Shown in pieces: positions 1 through 9,077 of a DNA stretch of 54,593 nt. Source of the DNA: a virus; IMG/VR virus record IMGVR_UViG_3300035698_029165, positions 1 to 54,593 of that record; one strand, 5' to 3'. The stretch's first letter is position 1. The number at the start of each line of letters is the position of its first letter. Under the pieces are notes generated by a model. The model was not told the origin of the DNA and made no database searches. It saw nothing but the letters and a program-made list of their open reading frames with translations. Position numbers and translations under genes: made by a program.

Positions 1-126
1 AAAGTTATGCTTCCATTCCTACTGGATTAGCTTACTGTTACTGATGTTTTCCTATATTAAATTGTTAAAATATTAAAGTTATGCTTCCATTCCTACTGGA
101 TTAGCTTACTGTTACTGATGTTTTCC
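1..126. repeat. 52-bp direct repeat at the left edge
   Basis: Bases 1-52 and 75-126 are identical, giving a 74-bp repeat period. The second copy covers the last eight codons and the TAA stop of the first tail-fibre-like gene, read on the minus strand. The first copy repeats that gene end further downstream. It looks like a small tandem duplication of the 3' end of the gene. An assembly artefact at the contig edge cannot be excluded. Confidence 0.85.
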
Positions 127-1702
127 ATATTTTCCCAGCCCATTTAACGTCTGGCTTGTAATCCACCGAACCCCCACCTAAAGATGTCCCAGTCGAGGAG
201 CTGAATGGCGGAATCTTTAGGAGTGTAACAGAACCTGAACCAAAAGTGGCACCACCACTTGAAGTGAGTGCAAATGGTGCTGATACGTCTGTAGGCCATG
301 ACACGTCAACATTGCTCCATACATATTGCATACGTCCTGTAGTAGAAGAATCGCTCACCCAAAATAGGAGATAGTTGCCTGCAAGTCTTATAAATAGCCA
401 TGTTGTAACTCCATCATCGGTATTGACATCTGTTGGTGTGGCTAGTGAAAACTCGGCAACATAGTCATCTAGGTCTATTATTGCTAGCTTAGTGTACTCA
501 GCTAGCCCCTTGACCCTGACACGAGCAGTCTGTGTGCCTGTATCAACGTCGAGAGTGGCATCAAATGCTGCTGCATCGGCACTTTCTTTAGCAGTCACAT
601 CTACAGACCCCACAAGCTCTACATTGCCACCTATTTCCCGCCTAACACAGGCACTAATTTCATAAGATGCAGCATCATCTGCATAATCAACCCCAAGATA
701 GTGACCACCTGCTGTAACGTGGGCTTTAATATATGCTGTCTCACCCTCTGCAATGGCGTAGTCCTCTAGTGTTGTCCAATTGTCATCGTTCGTCGTCAGT
801 GTCACTTCATCCGCAGCATCAGCTAATGCCTGAGTGGCATCGCCTTGGGCAGCTACGGCTTTGCCATCGGCTGTAGAAGCATCAGCTAATGCCTGAGTGG
901 CATCGCCTTGGGCAGCTACGGCTTTGCCATCGGCTGTAGAAGCATCGGCTAATGCCTGAGTGGCATCGCCTTGGGCAGCTACGGCTTTGCCATCAGCTGT
1001 AGAAGCATCGGCTAATGCCTGAGTGGCATTCGATCCAGCAGCACTAGCTTGAGCAGCTGTTACGGCATTTGGGCCACCTGTATCAAGACCTTGGTCTGTA
1101 CCTTGTACATGTAAAAGAGCATGACCATGATCTCCAGTAGCAGCCTGGAAGCCACCTGTCCCAAGAGTATGGTGTAAAGATGTCAATCCCAAATCAGTAT
1201 CAGGGGATTCATGAGTGTAAGCCATAGATAATTTGGATGTACCATCCGCTCCTGTATGAAGATGGCCAACTGCTGAAGCTCCTACATCACCATAATCAAG
1301 AGTAACAGCTCCAGTTGCCCCATTAACCGACACAACAACAGCAGAAACTAACAATTCTTGATAGTCAGTCATTTGTTTAGGTGCAGGAGTGTTATTTAAA
1401 GAAAAATAAGTCTTACTACTATCCGTTCGAATAACAGCATCACCCTCTTCTGTTGTCAAGGCAAGCTGAAGTACTTCAGAGGCAACAACGTATACTCGGG
1501 TAATTGCTAAAGGAGGAAGCTGTGCTGTTGGAAGAAGTGTATTAGCGTCCAGAGTAGCAACACCATTGGCTGCACCTTTCTCAGCTACAGGAATCCCACC
1601 ACCTGCGCCTCCTCCAGCCACTACATCTGAACCACCAACTTCATGAGTTTTATGGTGGGGGGCTGGTGCTGAACCATCCCCAGGGTAATTTGATACTGCC
1701 AT
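101..1702 (-). CDS. tail-fibre-like structural protein (533 aa)
   Basis: Probable virion fibre or receptor-binding component. The N-terminus has the His/Gly pattern HHKTHEVGGSD seen at the start of many phage fibre proteins. A linker at about residues 165-195 (SLHHTLG followed by TGDHGHA) is of the same kind as linkers in the neighbouring 1807-aa fibre. Residues 226-295 hold three near-identical 21-residue repeats (core ALADASTADGKAVAAQGD), which probably form an extended shaft. The C-terminal 200 residues are beta-rich and not assigned. The ATG at 1702 follows an AGGAG site. The gene lies just downstream of the larger fibre gene and is probably cotranscribed with it. The fibre role is inferred from composition and neighbours. 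Confidence 0.75.
   Translation of the reverse strand: MAVSNYPGDGSAPAPHHKTHEVGGSDVVAGGGAGGGIPVAEKGAANGVATLDANTLLPTAQLPPLAITRVYVVASEVLQLALTTEEGDAVIRTDSSKTYFSLNNTPAPKQMTDYQELLVSAVVVSVNGATGAVTLDYGDVGASAVGHLHTGADGTSKLSMAYTHESPDTDLGLTSLHHTLGTGGFQAATGDHGHALLHVQGTDQGLDTGGPNAVTAAQASAAGSNATQALADASTADGKAVAAQGDATQALADASTADGKAVAAQGDATQALADASTADGKAVAAQGDATQALADAADEVTLTTNDDNWTTLEDYAIAEGETAYIKAHVTAGGHYLGVDYADDAASYEISACVRREIGGNVELVGSVDVTAKESADAAAFDATLDVDTGTQTARVRVKGLAEYTKLAIIDLDDYVAEFSLATPTDVNTDDGVTTWLFIRLAGNYLLFWVSDSSTTGRMQYVWSNVDVSWPTDVSAPFALTSSGGATFGSGSVTLLKIPPFSSSTGTSLGGGSVDYKPDVKWAGKIWKTSVTVS
816..1029 (-). repeat. 63-bp in-frame tandem repeat
   Basis: Three full 63-bp units and a partial fourth start at 816, 879, 942 and 1005. 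They encode the 21-residue ALADASTADGKAVAAQGD-type units of the fibre-like protein. The units are nearly identical in DNA, which suggests recent expansion and possible length variation between related phages. Confidence 0.85.
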
Positions 1703-1710
1703 TTTATCTC

Positions 1711-4700
1711 CTATTTCGAATATTCTAAAGTTGATCCACGACCATCATTCTGAAAATGGATGTCAAATTCTTTCAACAAAGCATCCCCTGAATATGGATC
1801 AGTTGCACCAAAGATACCACTGGCATCAGATGTATCCCGATACAGTTTAATATCTATAATGGCACTAAGACCAATGGTCGAAGCATTAATAATTGGAAAA
1901 TTGGACAATTGAACAATACTTCCTGCTGTATATGTGAATTCATGGCTGCTCAAAGCAATGGGCCCCTGCCATGCTCCTGGAGTTGCCCCATTATCGTAAA
2001 TTCGATAGGTTATCAGAAAATTAGGGATGTTGTTTTGGTTTTGTATCCAATGAAAATGGGGGTGTAAATCAGTCCCTTGAGACCAAGTATGTGGCATTTG
2101 GCCAGTTAAGATGAGGAAGTCCTTAATGTAACGGGCATTAGCCCGGAAATCTTGTCCACCATCTGTAAGGTTAACAACAATCCGAAAACGAGAACCCCCT
2201 AATGTTGAACCCACAACTGGGAACCGAAGGTCATCCCATTTCAAATCAGTAAAGTCAGTATGAGTATGGTTTCCAGCAGCAGCTTGAGTTGCAGTCATTC
2301 CTATCGTATGATGGAGGGAAGTAGTTGCAACATCGGTATCTGCATTTTGATGAGTTTCACTCTGGTCCAAAATAGGACCATTAGCAGCTCCAGTATGGTC
2401 ATGTCCAGATACCAGTCCCGCAGCTGTACCACTTGCATCTGCACCAACGTCTACAGAAGTAGGCATCTTATGAACATGGTTGGAAGCCGAAGGCTTCGTA
2501 GCATTACCAGCTGCTGCAACCCCTAAATCAGAAGCTGGTGTAGTTCCTTCAATAGTATGATGGATCGAAGCCTGAGTAATATCTGTGTCTGGGGACTCAT
2601 GAGTATTTACTTGGATTAGTTGTGGCCCATTGTTCCCAATTCCATCATGAGTATGGGCAACCGGAGGATAAACTCCTGTATGAAGATGATTACCTGCTGC
2701 TGCCTTAGTTGCTGTCGTTCCAATGGTATGATGCAATGAAGATGTAGCAGCATCTGTGTCTGGGGATTCATGAGTATTAGCCTGAACCAATTTAGAGGAC
2801 TGATCAGCAGCTCCACTATGAGCGTGGTCAATGGCTACTCTGTCATTAGACAATCGAGCATCAGTATTATCTACTAATTGGTTAGCTGCACTTGGGGCAG
2901 TCCCACTGGTTCCAACCAGGGCAGCTTTTTGGTCAGCCGTCGGAAGATACCCAACCTGAACTGTCGTAATATGCTGATAATCCCCAGCTGCCCCACCAGA
3001 AATATTAAGAGTGTCATCATGGTCAAGCACACTATCAGAAGGTAAAATAGCTCTCCAAGCACTTCGGGCTCGGCCTGCTGCCACTCCCTGTTGAGCAAGT
3101 ATACCACCAACCAGAAGTCCAAAAACAGATATAATGTCAGGTACATCTGTTGGTATTGGAGCTAATTCAGCTTCAGCTTCGGTGTCATACTGGTCACTTA
3201 GAAGAATTGTAGACCCCTCCTCGTTTTGATGACGGTAAATCCAGTTGACTACGTATTTTCCAGCACCCAATCCTTGGATATTCGTGCCATCATCGTATTG
3301 GGTATTTGAGTATTGAGTAACCAGAAGCCCCGTCCACACACCAGCAGAATGATAATACAGGTGCGTGTGGTCTGTGGTGGAGTCATATGCACCTAATGTC
3401 GAAAAGTTTCCACCATTCCATGCAATACCTTCTGAAATCAGCACCGTTCGGGCTGCACCAACACTAAGATCCAACCCACTTTGTCGGGCAATCCTGTCTG
3501 TTTTCACCAATCGCTGATGTAACCGATTAGAAAGTCCTATCCCCATAGTGCCCCATCCAAGGTTATGGATAGTGTCATCAGCATCTCTGTATATTGAATA
3601 GTAAGGAATATATGTGAATTCATCAATTAGTGTAACATCGATAATGACATCAAAAACAGGTGTACCTGCATTGTATTTTCCGACAATATAGCTTTTCCCG
3701 TAAGGTAGTGCAGGAATTGCACCTACCCCCGTTGTCCCACCAGTCAAAGTGTAGATATCTACTTGATTAAACCCGTCATCAACACTCAACCAAACTGTTT
3801 CATTGGAGAAAGTAACTGAACCATCCCCATTGTCTGTCAAACCACCGTTACTGATGAACCCATTAGCTTTAAGATAGTCGATGTGGGGGAGATTAGCTTT
3901 TTCATCAACCGTTGGCAACGTTGCATGAGTATGAGCAATGATGGCAAATGTGGTGTCTGAATAGTTTTTCGTTGCAGCATCCTGAGCCTGAGTCGGGTCG
4001 GTCACACTGGAGATTCGATGAGAACCTAAATCCAGGCTTCCTGTCCCTTTTGGAGCCAAGTTAATTATGATGTTTATGTCAGTTCCGTCAGCCCCTAATG
4101 TTGTCCCTGTTAGGGTTAATTGGGCAGCAGCCATATTTGTATTAAAAGAAGTTCCTTGGAAGACCCCAGCCTGAATGGTGCCCGTCGTGGAAATGAGGCC
4201 ATCAGCGGCAATCCTGAGCCGTTCTATGGATGTTGTAGACCCTACTGGAGTATTTTTGAACACTATTCTAGTCGGTGCTGATCCTGGAGCAGGAACCCCA
4301 TCCATATAACTATTGATTTGACTGAGTTCATACCAATCATCAGTGTACCCAAAGAACTCAAGACCCCCAATACCATCACCATCTTGGACTGTGGTTGGTA
4401 TTGATAAAATCCCCCGTGACCGAGCAACTGCAAATGAAGGGTTAACTATTAAATCCGTGGCAGATTGAAGGAGGAGATTCTTCGTTTCAGATTGACTATA
4501 GAAAGATGCTAATGAAGAAGTAGCAGAATCGATGGCAGAGCCTGCAATACGTTCAGAAACCTGGAATAAGTTGTTCCCTGCTAGTGGAGAACCACCAATC
4601 TGAGTTTGACCTCGGGGAGTGATGGACATAACTGGGATGGTATCATTAGCAGCCGTATAAATACCAATAGCAGGAACAGCCGATGGGTTTACTGAAGTCA

Positions 4701-7134
4701 TTTGAGGGGTATCCACCAAACCAGGCGGATTCGTTGTGGAACCTACTCGTACCCAATAATATGGACCCATCCCACCGACAATGGTTTCATCCCAGTCATC
4801 ACCTGCGCCACCTGGGTCAAATCTGTCCCATTTTAAACGACCTTCTTTTGTGTAGTTTGAGGTAGCATCCTGAATCAGAGTGATTGTAGCCCAACCAAGC
4901 CCATTCCAGTATTCGACCCGAGTTGTCCAACCCACCACACCAACCTGTTGGAATAGAAGCCCACAAGCTCGGAACTTCCGAGGCATAGCCAGATATGTCC
5001 AGTTTTTCGTCCTATCAACAATTGAGGCATTAAGGAAAGTGAATGCCGTACCTTCACTTGTGGCTGCCTCAACCGTATTGTCGGTAAAAACTGCCTCATC
5101 TTCAGTGTAAGATACGACACCGAAGCTTTGTGAGAAAATCGAAAATAGGTCCGGGGCTTGATCATCCACATTTCGAGGATTAGAGTCAAATGTCCGATTA
5201 ATGGACATTCTACCAACATCACTGAGTGTCATAATATCTACATCTGTGTGGGCATTGTAGATACCGAAAATAGCATCGTTTTCTCCATACCATGTATATA
5301 ATTGCCAAGTGTCATGACCTTCAGCATCAATCCATGTAATTCCACGTTCTGTTCGGTCATTGGTATCAGCTTTGAGATGGAGATGAAGGGACATGACCCA
5401 AGACCAGGCAAACCCAGCAGACCAATCTACAGCAGCATTAACGACAATATTGTTATTATCAGTTTTTTCATAAATTTGTTGGGTTTCACCGTTGGCAGTG
5501 ATCGTATCCCACAGATTCAGGTTAGCAAAAGCATTCCCTGTTGTGGTCACAAGCGTTGAAGAACCTACGGTAGTGACAGTTCCTACCCCAGCCACACTAC
5601 CAACATTTCCCATGTCCCGAGTACCATCAGTTAGCAAGTAATTTACGTGGCCGTGATTTCCAGCGGCAGCCTGATTGGCCGTTATACCTACCGTATGGTG
5701 AATAGAAGCAGGGGCTGAGTCCGTATCCACGGATTCATGAGAATTGGCTTGTATCAGTTTCGTGGTGCCATCAACACTATCATGAATATGGCCGTCCATT
5801 GTTTCATTGATAGTAACCTGAGCCGTTGTCATCAAACCACGGGCTGTGTTGGTAGCATTCGGTAATTGGTCATTGCCCGTCAAATGGGCATCTACGTGTT
5901 TGGAGAAATTCCGTGTCAGGTTACTACCTGTATCTGTAATGGTTCCCAGTTGGTCACCACCGTCCATCAAACATGCATTTGCAGCTGCATCAATAGTGAT
6001 GTCACCCAGAACACCCGAAGCATTGAGATCGAACTCACATCCAGCACCTACAATCATGTGTCGAGTAACTAAACTTTCGGAGCAGGTTAGGAATGCCGTT
6101 CCTGAAAGAGTTACATCTTGTTCGACACCCCACGAGAAAATGTTATCTCCACCTGCTTCACCTGAAAATGTAAGGCTCTGCATTTTCATGTTTTTGCCAT
6201 ACACATATTTTTCGGAAGTATTTGCAGGTGTGCCAGCTGTGTCTGCCGAGTTCCAAGTGGCTGAGACCCCTGCAATAATTATTGAATTTGACAGATTGAT
6301 CTTATTACAGTTTATGATTGTGACAGGAGCTGTACTTGTAATGTAGGATTGGGTGTCTATATACGTGGTATTTATATTTCTGAAATAAATCGGAATGGTT
6401 GCAGGGTTGATAGCAAGGACGGCACAATGCTCGATGTACGTATTGAATGAGAAATCCGTTGTGGTGGCCGTATTGTCGCCCTTAACACCCAAAAACCGAA
6501 CAGGGGGGCTGGTGTTTGCAAAACCACTCAAAAAGGAAATGCCCCAAACTCCAGCAACTAATGGGCCAGCATCACCTTGATTTACCAAATCTGCATAATT
6601 TCCAGTAGTATTGTAAACCCCAAGAGATAAAGCCGTGGCATTTGTGACAGTTAAGCCACTTCCAGTTGTTGCTGCTACTATAACTGTTTGGGCATTACCC
6701 CTGCTACGAAGATGGACTCCATCTTCGTGAATAACTATATTTTCATCATATGTTCCAGGTTCTATCAACACTACCATAGAATTTGAACTTGTGGCAGTTA
6801 ATTCAGCATGGGTCACACCAGTTTGAATAGTTTTGAAAGGGAACGTTGGGCTACCATCTTCCACATATACATCTACTCGGTTTTTATCAACATGAACGGT
6901 GTTTGGTTCAGCCAATGCTTGAGCCCCAATCCGTCCAGCATTAGCTGCCGACATTAAACCTTTTTGAACAGTGGTGGCCAATTGAATTTGATCCCCACCA
7001 GAAATATGTGAAGCTGCATGAGGAGCAGCAGGAATACCTGTTACTTCATCATCACCACCAGCTTCATGACTTTCAGCATGAGCTTCGGGTTCACCGCCTT
7101 GTGGGGGGTATGTTTTGATTGGATCATCAGCCAT
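1711..7134 (-). CDS. large tail fibre/tailspike-like protein (1807 aa)
   Basis: Very large presumed receptor-binding fibre. Residues 1-60 hold His/Gly repeats (HAESHEAGGDD, HAASHISGGDQ) typical of phage fibre N-termini. Residues about 80-390 resemble a right-handed beta-helix (pectate-lyase-like): FPFKTIQTGV followed by an IEPGTYDENIVI pattern. At least four linkers with an SLHHTIG-plus-AAAGNHxHT pattern recur, shared in kind with the adjacent 533-aa protein. The C-terminal 190 residues contain DLHPHFHWIQ, a His-rich beta-domain motif seen in some phage tail proteins. The ATG at 7134 follows GAGGTGATAAA. Whether the beta-helix cuts a glycan or only binds it cannot be read from sequence. Confidence 0.8.
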   Translation of the reverse strand: MADDPIKTYPPQGGEPEAHAESHEAGGDDEVTGIPAAPHAASHISGGDQIQLATTVQKGLMSAANAGRIGAQALAEPNTVHVDKNRVDVYVEDGSPTFPFKTIQTGVTHAELTATSSNSMVVLIEPGTYDENIVIHEDGVHLRSRGNAQTVIVAATTGSGLTVTNATALSLGVYNTTGNYADLVNQGDAGPLVAGVWGISFLSGFANTSPPVRFLGVKGDNTATTTDFSFNTYIEHCAVLAINPATIPIYFRNINTTYIDTQSYITSTAPVTIINCNKINLSNSIIIAGVSATWNSADTAGTPANTSEKYVYGKNMKMQSLTFSGEAGGDNIFSWGVEQDVTLSGTAFLTCSESLVTRHMIVGAGCEFDLNASGVLGDITIDAAANACLMDGGDQLGTITDTGSNLTRNFSKHVDAHLTGNDQLPNATNTARGLMTTAQVTINETMDGHIHDSVDGTTKLIQANSHESVDTDSAPASIHHTVGITANQAAAGNHGHVNYLLTDGTRDMGNVGSVAGVGTVTTVGSSTLVTTTGNAFANLNLWDTITANGETQQIYEKTDNNNIVVNAAVDWSAGFAWSWVMSLHLHLKADTNDRTERGITWIDAEGHDTWQLYTWYGENDAIFGIYNAHTDVDIMTLSDVGRMSINRTFDSNPRNVDDQAPDLFSIFSQSFGVVSYTEDEAVFTDNTVEAATSEGTAFTFLNASIVDRTKNWTYLAMPRKFRACGLLFQQVGVVGWTTRVEYWNGLGWATITLIQDATSNYTKEGRLKWDRFDPGGAGDDWDETIVGGMGPYYWVRVGSTTNPPGLVDTPQMTSVNPSAVPAIGIYTAANDTIPVMSITPRGQTQIGGSPLAGNNLFQVSERIAGSAIDSATSSLASFYSQSETKNLLLQSATDLIVNPSFAVARSRGILSIPTTVQDGDGIGGLEFFGYTDDWYELSQINSYMDGVPAPGSAPTRIVFKNTPVGSTTSIERLRIAADGLISTTGTIQAGVFQGTSFNTNMAAAQLTLTGTTLGADGTDINIIINLAPKGTGSLDLGSHRISSVTDPTQAQDAATKNYSDTTFAIIAHTHATLPTVDEKANLPHIDYLKANGFISNGGLTDNGDGSVTFSNETVWLSVDDGFNQVDIYTLTGGTTGVGAIPALPYGKSYIVGKYNAGTPVFDVIIDVTLIDEFTYIPYYSIYRDADDTIHNLGWGTMGIGLSNRLHQRLVKTDRIARQSGLDLSVGAARTVLISEGIAWNGGNFSTLGAYDSTTDHTHLYYHSAGVWTGLLVTQYSNTQYDDGTNIQGLGAGKYVVNWIYRHQNEEGSTILLSDQYDTEAEAELAPIPTDVPDIISVFGLLVGGILAQQGVAAGRARSAWRAILPSDSVLDHDDTLNISGGAAGDYQHITTVQVGYLPTADQKAALVGTSGTAPSAANQLVDNTDARLSNDRVAIDHAHSGAADQSSKLVQANTHESPDTDAATSSLHHTIGTTATKAAAGNHLHTGVYPPVAHTHDGIGNNGPQLIQVNTHESPDTDITQASIHHTIEGTTPASDLGVAAAGNATKPSASNHVHKMPTSVDVGADASGTAAGLVSGHDHTGAANGPILDQSETHQNADTDVATTSLHHTIGMTATQAAAGNHTHTDFTDLKWDDLRFPVVGSTLGGSRFRIVVNLTDGGQDFRANARYIKDFLILTGQMPHTWSQGTDLHPHFHWIQNQNNIPNFLITYRIYDNGATPGAWQGPIALSSHEFTYTAGSIVQLSNFPIINASTIGLSAIIDIKLYRDTSDASGIFGATDPYSGDALLKEFDIHFQNDGRGSTLEYSK

Positions 7135-7155
7135 TTTATCACCTCAATTAAGGTA

Positions 7156-7446
7156 TTAACCCCAGCTCCAGACGACAGAAGCCGTAGCCCCGATTCCCAT
7201 CCCTGAAGTTGTAGCTTGAAATTCGTACCATCCATAATCATCCACATTAACTTCGGCATTAATGGCCGTGGAAATAAGGCTTCTCCAAGGACCTTCTTTT
7301 TGTCGTCCTCGAATAGATACAACAGCAGCTCCGGTTAATGCAATGATGAACAAATGCCGAGGTTGTTTTCGGCCAACATAATATGCGGGGCCGAATGTAT
7401 CGACGATAACATCCAGAATTGTCCGTTGTCTAACTTGTCTTGACAT
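7156..7446 (-). CDS. small presumed virion protein (96 aa)
   Basis: Function not recognised. The N-terminus is basic (MSRQVRQRTILD). The rest looks like a small beta-sandwich, with a hydrophobic strand around residues 38-48 (IIALTGAAVVS) and a C-terminal GIGATASVVWSWG strand. The ATG at 7446 is chosen over an upstream in-frame codon because AAGGAGGAC lies just before it. The gene directly precedes the two fibre genes in transcription order. Its long leader holds a stem-loop, consistent with high expression. A minor structural or chaperone role is a guess from context. Confidence 0.65.
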   Translation of the reverse strand: MSRQVRQRTILDVIVDTFGPAYYVGRKQPRHLFIIALTGAAVVSIRGRQKEGPWRSLISTAINAEVNVDDYGWYEFQATTSGMGIGATASVVWSWG

Positions 7447-7464
7447 AATGTCCTCCTTAAACGG

Positions 7465-7501
7465 ATAATGCAAGAGATATAATAAGCATCTCCTGCATTA
7501 T
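7465..7501 (-). other. leader stem-loop before the small virion gene
   Basis: Inverted repeat in the 5' leader of the 96-aa gene. The arms 7465-7472 and 7494-7501 pair over 8 bp (ATAATGCA), and an inner GAGAT/ATCTC stem extends it with one mismatch, around a loop of about 9 nt. No U-run follows, so it is unlikely to be a terminator. It may stabilise the mRNA or control translation. Confidence 0.5.
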
Positions 7502-7519
7502 GGAGCTTATAGCAAGATT

Positions 7520-7545
7520 AATCAAAAAGGACTTGAACGGTTAAT
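7520..7545 (-). promoter_or_regulatory. element B, degenerate copy
   Basis: On the minus strand this matches the repeated B core (GTTCAAGTCC, then TTTTTGATTAAT in place of TTATGACTAA). It lies about 75 bases upstream of the 96-aa gene start. It is the most diverged of five copies in the window. The proposed role is a promoter with TTGATT or TATGAC-like -10 sequences. This is inferred from recurrence upstream of genes. Confidence 0.4.
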
Positions 7546-7551
7546 CGAAAA

Positions 7552-8034
7552 CTAAGTATTTGGTTGGTCATATCGGACTTTTTCTCCGTCAAACCACCCC
7601 AACTTACCTGTAACAGTTGGAAGTCCCTTCTGGATGTCTTTACGGGAACTGTGGGCTATCAGTTCTTTAGAGTACTTAGGAGGAACCCCAGAAGCAGCGG
7701 TTAAAGTGATATGAGCTATCCGACCTGATCTGAGTTTAAACTTGCTAGGAAGCTGAACGAGGGCAACTTGGGCTTTATCATCTTCTACATAACCAATGAT
7801 TTTCAGAGGAAATGATTTCCCCAGAGGAAGTTTCTCCAACTGAGGATCCCCACCATCTTGAAAAAACCAGATAGTCATATGATCGGTATGGATGTTAGGA
7901 TGTTTTTTTCCGAATTTCTTTAATAGTTTTTTCTGTTCCATCAGGGGCAGAAAAAAACCCAGGTAAACCACTCCAAGGTGATTGGCCTGTTTCAGTATCC
8001 ATCGGCGGATAAGTTTATCAGTGGGATTAAGCAT
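7552..8034 (-). CDS. 2H phosphoesterase-family protein
   Basis: The two HxT motifs that define the 2H phosphoesterase superfamily are both present: H52-M-T54 (HMTIWF) and H108-I-T110 (HITLTA), 56 residues apart in a 160-residue protein. The stretch after the second motif (HITLTAASGVPPKYSKEL) resembles the phosphodiesterase domain of fungal tRNA ligase and CNPase. Members open cyclic phosphates in RNA or cyclic nucleotides. The phage protein Acb1, which destroys CBASS signals, belongs to the same superfamily. The ATG at 8034 is chosen because it follows the upstream TAA by one base; an in-frame TTG lies 12 bases upstream. The substrate is unknown. RNA repair or signal destruction are both possible, and an RlaP-like gene lies 1 kb upstream. 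Confidence 0.75.
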   Translation of the reverse strand: MLNPTDKLIRRWILKQANHLGVVYLGFFLPLMEQKKLLKKFGKKHPNIHTDHMTIWFFQDGGDPQLEKLPLGKSFPLKIIGYVEDDKAQVALVQLPSKFKLRSGRIAHITLTAASGVPPKYSKELIAHSSRKDIQKGLPTVTGKLGWFDGEKVRYDQPNT

Positions 8035-8035
8035 A

Positions 8036-8476
8036 TTAAGGAACAACAGCTATCTGCCTGACTGCTATTTTAGCAATAATTAAGAAAACAGATGAGACAA
8101 TACCCCCACCGATCAGACTCCCAATGGCAATGTAAACCTTTATTTTTGTGCTCGTCATGATACTTTCGTTACCCACTGCTTTCAGGTCTTTTTTCACTAT
8201 TGCCATGTCAGTTTTCAGAGTTCGAATGTCCGATCTCATTGTAGCTGTGTCAGTTTTTACGGAAGAGGTACAAACTATTGCTTCCGCTGTTTTTTTACTG
8301 ATGATATCTTTCAATTCATCCTTAACTGTGTTGATCCTATCAATAGTTTCTACACGGTAATCAGTTTCTTTTTCTTGAATCTTTTCCAAGGCATTACTGA
8401 GATTTTCAATGTTTTTTACTAAAGTGTAAATAAATTCAGCATTCAATTGTGGGTTCTGTTCATCAGTATTAATCAT
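8036..8476 (-). CDS. coiled-coil protein with C-terminal membrane segment (146 aa)
   Basis: Residues about 18-100 are Lys/Glu-rich with heptad spacing and probably form a coiled coil. Residues about 113-138 (IKVYIAIGSLIGGGIVSSVF) form one transmembrane helix. Few residues follow the helix, so the coil would be cytoplasmic. The layout resembles XhlA-type or tail-anchored phage membrane proteins linked to lysis, but no family motif is seen. The ATG overlaps the stop of the cupin gene (ATGA) and the stop lies one base before the 2H phosphoesterase ATG, so the three are translationally linked. Confidence 0.6.
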   Translation of the reverse strand: MINTDEQNPQLNAEFIYTLVKNIENLSNALEKIQEKETDYRVETIDRINTVKDELKDIISKKTAEAIVCTSSVKTDTATMRSDIRTLKTDMAIVKKDLKAVGNESIMTSTKIKVYIAIGSLIGGGIVSSVFLIIAKIAVRQIAVVP

Positions 8477-8895
8477 TGAGGGTATCCTTTATCTGCGGGA
8501 ACTGTTATACAATACAACCAAGTATCAACTAGAGCTTTTGCACTATGTTTCACATTAGGTAGGAAAAAAACAGGAACACTACCTGGAATTAGTATTTGTT
8601 CTTTCTTATCCTCTCCAATGAAAAATATAATTTTGCCTGTATATGCAATGGCAAGTTCCGATTCCTCATGACGATGTTCAGGGAAAAGAGTTCCTTTTGT
8701 TATGAATATTCTTTGACTGGCAATAAGACCCTCACCGTCAAAATAAGATTTTAAACCAAAACATGTTCCACCTCCAGGAACCTCGTAATTAACGAAGCCA
8801 TCAGGATTGTTAAAGTGGTTGGGGGGACATAATCCATCAAGGAGCCGGGGGGCAAGAGCTTGTAATTTTTTTAGATCAGGGTTTGAATTAGACAT
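8473..8895 (-). CDS. cupin-domain protein (140 aa)
   Basis: Single-domain cupin. The first cupin motif G(x5)HxH(x3)E(x6)G is matched exactly by GTLFPEHRHEESELAIAYTG, which gives two His and one Glu metal ligands. The second motif is GSVPVFFLPNVKH, with the last His as fourth ligand. A metal-binding beta-barrel is therefore expected. The substrate is unknown, since cupins include isomerases, dioxygenases and sugar-binding proteins. The ATG at 8895 follows AGGAGATATT. It is the first gene of the cupin, coiled-coil, 2H phosphoesterase group, downstream of a terminator that closes the previous unit. Confidence 0.8.
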   Translation of the reverse strand: MSNSNPDLKKLQALAPRLLDGLCPPNHFNNPDGFVNYEVPGGGTCFGLKSYFDGEGLIASQRIFITKGTLFPEHRHEESELAIAYTGKIIFFIGEDKKEQILIPGSVPVFFLPNVKHSAKALVDTWLYCITVPADKGYPQ

Positions 8896-9002
8896 AATAT
8901 CTCCTAGTGATTTTCAAAAAACTACTTTCATGTTCAGACCGATTAGCCAGGGTCTGTAAAAGTGCTCTATTTGGTAAACAATTAATTTGATAGCAGGCAT
9001 AT

Positions 9003-9057
9003 AAAAAGCCCCTTTAAGTTAAGGAGTCGCAACTCATCTTCTCACTTAAAGGGGCTT
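9003..9057 (-). terminator. rho-independent terminator
   Basis: A 14-bp perfect stem (9006-9019 with 9044-9057, AAGCCCCTTTAAGT) encloses a loop of about 24 nt that holds a smaller GAGT/ACTC hairpin. On the minus strand the stem is followed by a T-run. It lies 20 bases downstream of the nucleotidyltransferase stop codon and ends that transcript. Confidence 0.88.
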
Positions 9058-9077
9058 ATTGAAACTTTAACGAAGAA

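Noticed and set aside
5846-6346. 166-residue plus-strand open frame opposite the large fibre gene
   Set aside because: Composition is that of an antisense shadow of a beta-rich gene, and no promoter or terminator fits it.
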